This document shows positions 1 through 5,106 of a DNA stretch of 5,910 nt, piece by piece. Origin of the DNA: Candidatus Bathyarchaeota archaeon. GTDB taxonomy: Archaea > Thermoproteota > Bathyarchaeia > EX4484-135. Position numbers and translations under genes: made by a program. Within the stretch, counting starts at the first letter, position 1, and the number at the start of each line of letters is the position of its first letter. Location: NCBI GenBank assembly GCA_011040545.1, contig DQYM01000071.1:1-5910 (forward strand), written 5' to 3'. Under the pieces are notes generated by a model. That model was not told the DNA's origin. It made no database searches and was given only the letters and a program-made list of their open reading frames with translations.

Positions 1-174
1 AAACATGATGTGTATGATGTCTAGCCTCTTGCCACCAGCGCCTACATGCCTGCTCACCCAGCCAGATACCCAAGCCCATACGACTAGGCCAGCAACGATG
101 GCTATCACGATGAGTATCAGCGTAGCTAGGACGGGTGATATGCCTCGGATAGCCCTCCTTATCCTCCTCACCAT
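1..174 (-). CDS. Type IV pilin/archaellin-like protein, N-terminal part (runs off the window)
   Basis: Translating the minus strand from ATG at 174-172 gives 58 open residues to the window edge. They begin with a short basic segment (MVRRIRRAIRG), followed directly by ISPVLATLILIVIAIVAG and a VVWAWVSG stretch. This is the archaeal class III signal peptide. The prepilin peptidase (PibD/FlaK family) would be expected to cut between G11 and I12, leaving the hydrophobic helix that packs into the filament core. Such proteins are assembled into pili, archaella or other surface filaments. A TATA box (TTATATA, minus strand, 213-207) lies about 26 nt before GTG183/ATG174, so the message should be leaderless or have a leader of about 10 nt. 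GTG at 183 is an alternative start adding three residues. The C-terminal domain that would tell pilin from archaellin is outside the window. The fold call is firm, the exact role open. Confidence 0.82.
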   Translation of the reverse strand, partial: MVRRIRRAIRGISPVLATLILIVIAIVAGLVVWAWVSGWVSRHVGAGGKRLDIIHIMF

Positions 175-313
175 GTGCTTCACCAGGCCTATGCTCTCCC
201 GACTGGTATATAAGGTTTATTATCAGAATATGATGGATACGAGGGAACTCTGTTATTCACTAGTATAGAGATATGCCCAGGGAGTAGCCTGCTCCTTGGC
301 TTGGTGCTCAAGC
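175..313. other. Intergenic spacer between endonuclease Q and the pilin-like gene
   Basis: This 139-bp, comparatively A+T-rich spacer holds the TATA box of the pilin-like gene. Just after the endonuclease Q stop there is only a weak 4-5 bp hairpin (GGAG/CTCC, 281-295). I see no T-run terminator, tRNA or small ORF with support. Confidence 0.5.
207..213 (-). promoter_or_regulatory. TATA box of the pilin-like gene
   Basis: The minus strand reads AACCTTATATACC. The TATA core centre (about 210) places transcription start near 184, next to GTG183 and about 10 nt before ATG174. No other gene start lies close enough to use it; the plus direction points into the 3' end of the endonuclease Q gene. Confidence 0.65.
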
Positions 314-1612
314 CTACATGAAGTCTAGGAGGCTGAGCTGGCCACCATGGGGCTTCATGGGCCTTGGCTCTCCCTCTTCAAACAGCAGGAGCTCACCATA
401 AACGCCATCGTAGCCTGGCACTACCTTAACCCTGCCCTCACGGACCCTTACTATGGCCTCAGCTACCTCTGGCCCAGCTACGGCCATTATCTCATCCCTC
501 CCCGCATCTAGGAGGACTGAGTACTCATCGCCGAACCTAGCTACGAGCTGCTCGTAGATACGCCATACCTCCCTAGAGTTAGGGCTTGAAGCACCGATAA
601 CCTTCATTATTATCTCTGAGAGCGGGAGGAGGTGGACGTAGCCTGCTGCGCCCTCTGGCCTAAATCCATATGGCCTATCGGCTAGCTCCTCTACCCTCTG
701 CTCAACCCCCTTCGTCAGCTCACGACCACAGATTGGGCACCTATTGCCCAGCCTGATGGCCTCCTCAGGTGGCAGGGAGATGCCACACTTCCTATGGCCC
801 GTCCAGTGGTACTTGCCGTAGGCAGGGTTCACCTCTATGGTCATAACCAAGCGCTTAGTATCCCTATGCCTTATGGCCCTCAGGATGGCCCTGTAGGAGA
901 TCTCGTGGGGCTCAAGCTCAAATACTATGGCCTCACGCCCTATGCGCCAGGGGTAGAATGAGTGTGAATCGCTATTAGATACTAGGATGAACTTATCTAG
1001 GGCGCTAACACGCCAGTTCATAGGTGGATCTGAGGATAGGCCTGTCTCAAGGGCATGTATGTGGCTTGTCATGTCCTCATAGCAATCCTCAATCCTATCA
1101 AAACCGCTAAAAGCGCCAAACAGGCTAAACCAGGGCGTCCAGATGTGAGCAGGTATTACCTCTGCCTCTGGGCAGGCCTCTAGCACGACTTCAATAAGCT
1201 CAGCTGGGCTCATGGATAGGGTTGGCCTCCCATCTGAGCCTAGGTCCCCAAAGGCAGAGAGGGCATCGCTTACCTGCTCTGCGGCCTCCATGGAAGGGGC
1301 GAGGATAACGTGGTGTATCCTATGGGCCTTCCCGTCCACGTCTGACCTAAAGGCCGTGCACACCTCAGCCGTCAGCATGAAGAGAATGGGGGAGCTAGGT
1401 GGCCTCAGTGGCCTGTACAGGCCAGTATCGCCTTCCTCCTCAAGGCTTGCCTTAAGCTCCCTAAACCAGAGCGGATGTGTAAAATCACCTGTTCCCACGA
1501 TCTTGAGGCCCTTTATAGCTGCAAAACGAGCTATATGCTCTACATCCATTTTCTTGCTAGTAGCCCTGCTGTACTTTGAGTGGATGTGTAGGTCAGCTAT
1601 TACCCTGACCAT
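314..1612 (-). CDS. Endonuclease Q (PHP-domain nuclease for deaminated DNA bases)
   Basis: This 432-residue protein matches the EndoQ family (TIGR00375-type PHP proteins), which nicks DNA 5' of uracil, hypoxanthine, xanthine and abasic sites. The PHP metal-site motifs are visible in order: DLHIHS (H9, H11), GTGDFTHP (D43, H46), an AE pair near E83, PAHIWTPW (H156), ALETGLSS (E189) and SNSDSH (D215, H217). A zinc-binding insertion follows, with C276 and the CPICG pair C292/C295. The C-terminal third resembles the helical DNA-binding part of the family. The last eight residues, QLSLLDFM (425-432), fit a PCNA-interacting PIP box (Q-x-x-L-x-x-F-hydrophobic). The ATG start is supported by GGAGG eight bases upstream, inside the end of the DedA-like gene; only 3 bp separate the two genes, so they form an operon. 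Length is normal for the family and nothing is missing. The function is inferred from archaeal homologues. Confidence 0.9.
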   Translation of the reverse strand: MVRVIADLHIHSKYSRATSKKMDVEHIARFAAIKGLKIVGTGDFTHPLWFRELKASLEEEGDTGLYRPLRPPSSPILFMLTAEVCTAFRSDVDGKAHRIHHVILAPSMEAAEQVSDALSAFGDLGSDGRPTLSMSPAELIEVVLEACPEAEVIPAHIWTPWFSLFGAFSGFDRIEDCYEDMTSHIHALETGLSSDPPMNWRVSALDKFILVSNSDSHSFYPWRIGREAIVFELEPHEISYRAILRAIRHRDTKRLVMTIEVNPAYGKYHWTGHRKCGISLPPEEAIRLGNRCPICGRELTKGVEQRVEELADRPYGFRPEGAAGYVHLLPLSEIIMKVIGASSPNSREVWRIYEQLVARFGDEYSVLLDAGRDEIMAVAGPEVAEAIVRVREGRVKVVPGYDGVYGELLLFEEGEPRPMKPHGGQLSLLDFM

Positions 1613-1615
1613 CTG

Positions 1616-2347
1616 CTATGCCTCCGAGCCTTCCTCAGGAGCTTCCCTACCTTCCTCGCCCTCGCCCTTCTTAAAGCGTAGCTTAATGGTCCCTAGTATG
1701 CGCTTAATACCGCTCCACGTGAATAGCCCTAGCCAGCCCCTCTCCTTCACAATATCAACTACCACATCCCAATCAATGAGCAGGGCTAGGGCCACGACCA
1801 ACACTATGGCAACGCCAGTAGCCACCATGCCCCACGTGCCACCGACCTCAAGGGCAAGCCAGGCCACGTCCCAGGCAAGGCGACCTGCGTATGCCAGTAT
1901 GAGGCATAGTATTGTCTTGCCGATCAAAAAGGCTGGGAATGCCTTCCAGAGCGGGTAGCTCATGAGGCCAAGGGGGACGCTGACTACATCATCTGGTAGT
2001 GGGGTAGCAGCTAGGAAGAGGACCACGAAGAAGGCAGGCTTCTCAAGGAGCTTCTTGGCCTCCTCAAGCTTAGCTAGCTTCTCCTCATTTAGGGCCTTCC
2101 TAGCAGCTACGCCAAGGGCATAGCCAGTTAGCTCCCCTATCGCTGCCCCAAGGCCACTTACCAAGCCGAGCAGAAGTGGATCAAGGCAGGTGCCGAGCAT
2201 GAACACGGATAGCGAGTAGGGGGCAGGTAGGAGGATCGTGGCGTTGCCGAGCACAGAGGCTAGGAAGGCCCCTAGGTAGCCGTACTGACGTGCCATGCTG
2301 AGCATCCACTCCAGCCAGCCATCAGGGGCCAGCCTAGCCACCTCCAC
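1616..2347 (-). CDS. DedA/VTT (SNARE-associated Golgi family) membrane protein
   Basis: This is a 243-residue integral membrane protein with about five hydrophobic segments (roughly residues 22-52, 57-83, 105-115, 128-160 and 168-192). It carries the VTT-domain pattern: a re-entrant glycine-rich segment with GAAIGELTGYALG (67-79), a charged cytosolic helix (86-104), and a second re-entrant element with TPLPDDVVSVPLG (115-127). The family is linked to lipid scrambling or flipping and to membrane homeostasis; the substrate cannot be read from sequence. The C-terminus is a basic segment then an acidic, glutamate-rich tail (229-243). The start used is GTG (2347-2345), without an obvious ribosome-binding site but about 10 nt after the start predicted from a TATA-like box. 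ATG at codon 15 is an alternative and would give 229 residues. It is the first gene of a tight operon with endonuclease Q; a shared role is not established. Confidence 0.82.
   Translation of the reverse strand: MEVARLAPDGWLEWMLSMARQYGYLGAFLASVLGNATILLPAPYSLSVFMLGTCLDPLLLGLVSGLGAAIGELTGYALGVAARKALNEEKLAKLEEAKKLLEKPAFFVVLFLAATPLPDDVVSVPLGLMSYPLWKAFPAFLIGKTILCLILAYAGRLAWDVAWLALEVGGTWGMVATGVAIVLVVALALLIDWDVVVDIVKERGWLGLFTWSGIKRILGTIKLRFKKGEGEEGREAPEEGSEA
1621..1625 (-). promoter_or_regulatory. Ribosome-binding site of endonuclease Q
   Basis: The minus strand reads GGAGGCATAGCAG then ATG. GGAGG is a strong match to the anti-Shine-Dalgarno end of archaeal 16S rRNA. It lies within the last codons of the upstream DedA-like gene, so it fixes ATG 1612 as start and points to translation as an inner cistron. 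Confidence 0.7.
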
Positions 2348-2378
2348 AGCGGTGCCAACATCAGGTCTTGCTAAGTAG

Positions 2379-2388
2379 CCATATATGG
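2379..2388 (-). promoter_or_regulatory. TATA-like promoter of the DedA-EndoQ operon
   Basis: CCATATATGG is a perfect 10-bp palindrome. Its centre (about 2383) lies about 26 nt upstream of position 2358, giving a leader of about 10 nt before GTG 2347. Because it is a palindrome it could also be an operator. The BRE upstream is not convincing. Confidence 0.4.
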
Positions 2389-2578
2389 CTTATGGATCGG
2401 AAACGTGAGCTGTGCTTAGCTAGGGAGTTCCAGGATCGGCTTAGCCTAGGGCTTCGGTATGGCTAGGTCGCTAGGTCAGCAAAATGGGTTAGCTCCTTTT
2501 CGTCTAGAGGCCTCTCAACGCCAGATATATCCATCCTGTAGGAACCCCCATCCAAGAATCATCTGGGTGAACCTGGGA

Positions 2579-2608
2579 GCTCGTGGAGGCCACCTTCATG
2601 GCACGAGC
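2579..2608 (-). repeat. Inverted repeat 3' of the MFS gene (possible 3'-end hairpin)
   Basis: GCTCGTG (2579-2585) and CACGAGC (2602-2608) are perfect 7-bp complements around a 16-nt loop. The repeat begins 18 nt beyond the MFS stop codon on the minus strand and is preceded there by CTCCTTTT. The T-run comes before rather than after the hairpin, so it is not a standard intrinsic terminator. It may protect the 3' end, or termination may occur at the T-run itself. Confidence 0.35.
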
Positions 2609-2626
2609 AAAAGGAGCTGCCTTCTC

Positions 2627-3820
2627 CTACCTACAGAGGGCCAGTAGCAGAACAGCAGAGATAGCCGATAGAGCAGCTGCGAACGAGAAGGCCCAGGTAG
2701 CGCCCATTAGGTCCCATATTAGGCCAGCTAGGCCACCAGATGCTAAGTTAGCTAGGCCAACGCACGTATGGAATACGCCAAGGGCATAGCCCTTTGCCTC
2801 CTCTGGTGCCAGGTCGGATGCATAGGCCCTTTGAGTTCCATCAAAGAAGGCCTTTGAGGCACCGTAAGTTAGGAATAGAGCTAGCATAACCAGCTGAGGG
2901 GCTTTTCCAGGTATCTCTAGGGCAAAGCCAATGCAGGTTAGCGTGAAGAGGGCATAGCCAAGTGCTATGACCTTCTTCCTGCCTACCCTATCTGAGAGTG
3001 AGCCCCCTGGTGCTGAGAGCAGGGCATAGGAAATGTTAAATGCTACGTAGAGGGCAGTAGCAAATACCACTGGATCTAGGCCCCAAGGTGGCCTAACGAA
3101 CTCAAGGACATAAAGTACAAAGAGCATGTAGGTCATATTTGATAGGCCGAATAGGGAGGCAATTGCCACGAAGAGCTTGAAATCGGGGGGCAGCTCCCTA
3201 GGGCCAGCCCCTTTCTGCCCCGCCCGCCCTTTAGCGCCAGTTTCCCTTACGAAGGCAAGTGGCAGGAGGGCGGGGAAGGCCACTAGGGCACCGTAGAGCA
3301 TTACATCCCTCATGGGGAGCTTGAGGAAGAACAGGAGGGCAAGAGCAAGCGATGAGCCCACAACGGCACCAAGGGTATCAAGTGCCCTGTGAATGCCAAA
3401 TGCCCTACCACGCTTCCCACCAGACTCGGCTATTAGGGCATCCCTTGGTGCTGTCCTAACGCCCTTGCCCGTCCTCTCTATGGCCCTAAGGGCCATTACC
3501 TGAGGCCAGGAGGCAGAGAAGGGGATGAATAGCTTTGATACAGCCGATATGCCATATCCAATAGCCGTTAGGGCCTTCCTACGGCCAGTCCTATCGGAGA
3601 GGTAGCCAGAGGGGGCCTTAAGCACGTTCTGCATGAGGTCCCCAAGCCCACCGACTAGGCCAACGGCAAGGGCAGTAGCGCCCATGACCTCCACGAAGGC
3701 AGGCAGTATTGGGTGTATCATCTCGCTGCTCACATCCGTTATGAAGCTAACTAGGCCAAGCAGGAGCACGTTGAGGCTAACGCCAAGCACTACCCCATTC
3801 GCCTGCCCTCTACTGCCCAT
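2627..3820 (-). CDS. Major facilitator superfamily transporter
   Basis: This 397-residue protein has the length and hydrophobic periodicity of a 12-helix MFS carrier, which moves a small solute across the cytoplasmic membrane by alternating access. Diagnostic features: an N-terminal SFITDVSSEMIHPILP segment (25-40) in helix 1; the loop 2-3 motif GYLSDRTGRRK (72-82); the signature ERTGKGVRTAPRDALIAE (115-132), typical of a subgroup shared by archaea and bacteria; RALDTLGAVVG in helix 5 (145-155); and a second copy of the A-motif, GGSLSDRVGRKK (272-283), marking the second half. A basic, proline-rich cytosolic loop (193-213) joins the two halves. The substrate cannot be predicted. ATG 3820 is about 27 nt from a BRE/TATA-like element and lacks a ribosome-binding site, which suggests a leaderless message from a single-gene unit. 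The gene is intact. Confidence 0.88.
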   Translation of the reverse strand: MGSRGQANGVVLGVSLNVLLLGLVSFITDVSSEMIHPILPAFVEVMGATALAVGLVGGLGDLMQNVLKAPSGYLSDRTGRRKALTAIGYGISAVSKLFIPFSASWPQVMALRAIERTGKGVRTAPRDALIAESGGKRGRAFGIHRALDTLGAVVGSSLALALLFFLKLPMRDVMLYGALVAFPALLPLAFVRETGAKGRAGQKGAGPRELPPDFKLFVAIASLFGLSNMTYMLFVLYVLEFVRPPWGLDPVVFATALYVAFNISYALLSAPGGSLSDRVGRKKVIALGYALFTLTCIGFALEIPGKAPQLVMLALFLTYGASKAFFDGTQRAYASDLAPEEAKGYALGVFHTCVGLANLASGGLAGLIWDLMGATWAFSFAAALSAISAVLLLALCR

Positions 3821-3843
3821 GGCGTAGGCCCAGTGGCAGGGGC

Positions 3844-3857
3844 CTTAATGGCCTTTC
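3844..3857 (-). promoter_or_regulatory. BRE/TATA promoter of the MFS gene
   Basis: The minus strand reads GAAAGG then CCATTAAG. The box centre (about 3847) is 26-27 nt from ATG 3820, which fits leaderless transcription. The TATA part is a weak match, but the spacing and purine-rich BRE agree with the other lead-gene promoters here. Confidence 0.5.
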
Positions 3858-3872
3858 GGCCACTTGAATGGG

Positions 3873-3886
3873 GAAAGGTTTATTGG
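3873..3886 (+). promoter_or_regulatory. BRE/TATA promoter facing the putative RNA
   Basis: The plus strand reads GAAAGG then TTTATTGG, back to back with the MFS promoter and sharing its GAAAGG element. The expected transcription start is about 3906-3909. No credible plus-strand protein gene follows: the first ORF, from ATG 3906, is a 33-residue low-complexity peptide. This supports transcription of the non-coding RNA. Confidence 0.5.
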
Positions 3887-3898
3887 CCTTGCCATCCT

Positions 3899-4194
3899 GG
3901 CCTACATGGCCAAGCCCGATGCAATGAGCGGCTTCCTCTCTCCTGAGCGGCCCTGGGGGCGGGGCCGTGAGGAAGGACACCAAGGCGAGCATCGGGAGAG
4001 GCGATGAGGACCGTTCCCCACCACTGTAGAGCCGAGCCGGCGTGGATGGGTGAACGGGCTTGCCCTCGCCGAGCCCCCGAGAGCTATGAGCCTGGGTGTC
4101 GCCCCTGAGCTTGGCCGTGAGCTAGCCGTGATGAGGGCTGCAGTAGGTGAGCGGGGAGTGGCTTGGCGTTCTAGCTCGTCCTCAGATGTAGGCC
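3899..4194 (+). ncRNA. Putative structured non-coding RNA, unidentified family
   Basis: This G+C-rich stretch (about 67% over 3901-4180, clearly above the flanking genes) holds long local hairpins. Hairpin A nests 8, 7 and 6 bp: 3915-3922/3989-3996, 3932-3938/3969-3975 and 3948-3953/3962-3967. Hairpin B pairs 4011-4024 with 4042-4057 (14 bp, two single-base bulges) and is capped by GCCG/CGGC (4031-4034/4038-4041). Possible long-range helices are 3899-3907/4186-4194 (9 bp), 3909-3916/4160-4167 (8 bp), 4005-4011/4178-4184 (7 bp) and 4062-4067/4133-4138 (6 bp). Another, 4067-4075/4160-4168, competes with the second. The order resembles RNase P P1-P2-P3-P4, but GGAAAGUCC (CR I) and ACAGAA (CR V) are absent, as is the SRP helix 8 signature. 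A plus-strand promoter precedes it; the predicted start near 3906 would cut into the 9-bp helix, so the ends are uncertain. Strand follows from the promoter and helix order. Confidence 0.5.
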
Positions 4195-5087
4195 CCAAGC
4201 CCCATGCCCTTAGCCCCCTGGCGTATGAAGGCCGTTCCATCACATATTGTCGTGTTAAGCTCCGTGAAGCCCTCACGGCAGACGGCGAACTCAAGGCCCT
4301 CTGATATGGCTAGGCCCCTTACGGTCTGCATGAGCTCATATCGGCGCTTAGCGGGTAGGTAGAGGTAGCCACTAATCCACTTGGCCCCTTCGGCCAGATA
4401 TGCTGGCCTAACGACCTCGTAAAGGCCTTCATCTAGCTCCCTCATGAGCCTAAAAGTGCCCCTCACGGGCTTGAACGTTGAGCTAGTTACCTGCTTAGCG
4501 CCTGCCTCTGCAATAGCCCCTATGAGCTCCTCTAGGCTAGCTAAATCATCATTTAGGCCAGGCAGTATTGGATCTACCCTTGCTGTAGTAGGGATGCCAA
4601 GCTCGGAGAGGCGTTCTAGGGCCTTGAGGCGCTCAGATGGGCTTGGGGCACCTGGCTCTAACCGCCTAGCTAGCTCCCTATCTAACGTTGTTATAGTTAT
4701 GGAGACTACGACCTGGCCCCTAGCCAGCACATCTGCATCCCTAACGACCAAGTTGGATTTAGTTACAACTAGGATCGGGAAGGAGTGCTTGATTAGGACC
4801 TGGAGGCAGTGGCGTGTTAGGCCAAACCCAGCCTCTATGGGCTGATAGGGGTCCGTGCAGTCGCTTACCATAACTGGCATTATCGGCCTAGTGGCCCTCG
4901 CCATGAGGTGGATGCGCTCCCTGAGGGCCTTCCTAGGCTCAGGAGGCCCTTCCCTAAACGGTGGGAACTTTATGCTGTAGCAGTAGAGGCAGCCATGTGC
5001 GCAACGGCCCTTGTATACATTTAAGTTGTACTTCGGGGGGCATGTACAGAACGCCCCCCTAGCTGCCTTGAATAAGCTTAGCTTCAA
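4182..5087 (-). CDS. Radical SAM protein, SplB-like (COG1533-type)
   Basis: This 301-residue protein has the radical SAM cluster motif CAHGCLYCY (C29, C33, C36), which binds the [4Fe-4S] cluster that cleaves S-adenosylmethionine. It is preceded by NLNVYKG, as in the spore photoproduct lyase-like family, and followed by SDCTDPYQPIE and an (alpha/beta) barrel with ITTLD and RVDPILPGLND. Four further cysteines (C14, C16, C270, C282) lie outside the radical SAM motif, in CTCPP near the N-terminus and CREG/CDG near the C-terminus, and could hold a second Fe-S cluster. True spore photoproduct lyases are bacterial, so the substrate here is unknown. The start is TTG, supported by GGAGGG just upstream; this reading keeps the N-terminal cysteine pair. 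The gene follows RNase J by 19 nt and is very likely co-transcribed with it. Its last codons overlap the 3' side of the putative antisense RNA. Confidence 0.85.
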   Translation of the reverse strand: MKLSLFKAARGAFCTCPPKYNLNVYKGRCAHGCLYCYSIKFPPFREGPPEPRKALRERIHLMARATRPIMPVMVSDCTDPYQPIEAGFGLTRHCLQVLIKHSFPILVVTKSNLVVRDADVLARGQVVVSITITTLDRELARRLEPGAPSPSERLKALERLSELGIPTTARVDPILPGLNDDLASLEELIGAIAEAGAKQVTSSTFKPVRGTFRLMRELDEGLYEVVRPAYLAEGAKWISGYLYLPAKRRYELMQTVRGLAISEGLEFAVCREGFTELNTTICDGTAFIRQGAKGMGLGAYI

Positions 5088-5092
5088 GCCCT

Positions 5093-5098
5093 TCCCTC
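5093..5098 (-). promoter_or_regulatory. Ribosome-binding site of the radical SAM gene
   Basis: The minus strand reads CTGGAGGGAAGGGC then TTG. This strong purine-rich site decides the unusual TTG start at 5087-5085; no ATG or GTG in frame fits the spacing. Confidence 0.65.
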
Positions 5099-5106
5099 CA
5101 GCTGGC

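Larger units (their letters stand above)
2348..2626. other. Intergenic region between the MFS gene and the DedA-EndoQ operon
   Basis: This 279-bp spacer has no convincing gene on either strand. It contains the palindromic TATA-like element near 2383, a perfect 10-bp palindrome AGAGGCCTCT (2506-2515), an ATATAT stretch (2525-2530), possible GGGTT/AACCC pairing (2486-2490 with 2543-2547), and a 7-bp inverted repeat just beyond the MFS stop (2579-2608). A plus-strand ORF from 2459 to 2647 has no family resemblance, no ribosome-binding site and overlaps the MFS end, so I do not call it. A small regulatory RNA is possible but unproven. Confidence 0.4.

Noticed and set aside
5..268. Plus-strand ORF at the left edge
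   Set aside because: It is the antisense shadow of the pilin-like gene, which has a signal peptide and TATA box on the minus strand.
1212..1958. Plus-strand ORF of 248 codons
   Set aside because: It lies entirely antisense to the endonuclease Q and DedA-like genes, is serine-rich in the manner of shadow frames, and has no recognisable domain.
2348..2626. C/D-box guide RNA or tRNA in the MFS-DedA spacer
   Set aside because: Minus-strand AGATGATT and CTGA loosely resemble boxes C and D, but box C is imperfect and no terminal stem forms. No T-arm motif was found for a tRNA.
2459..2789. Plus-strand ORFs in and after the MFS-DedA spacer
   Set aside because: No ribosome-binding site, no homology that I recognise, and they run antisense into the MFS gene.
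3906..4007. Leaderless plus-strand ORF of 33 codons starting at ATG 3906
   Set aside because: The position fits the plus-strand promoter, but the peptide is a low-complexity run rich in R, E and G, with no family resemblance, and its codons are fully constrained by the hairpin A base pairing. RNA is the better reading.
3899..4194. Direct assignment as canonical RNase P RNA or SRP RNA
   Set aside because: I could not find GGAAAGUCC, ACAGAA or the SRP GGAAGGGAGCA signature on either strand. Only the helix order recalls RNase P, so no family name is given.
3902..4304. Protein-coding ORFs across the G+C-rich region on both strands (minus 3902-4294, plus 4050-4304)
   Set aside because: They overlap each other and the end of the radical SAM gene, have unnatural composition and no ribosome-binding sites. 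Long ORFs are expected by chance in G+C-rich DNA.
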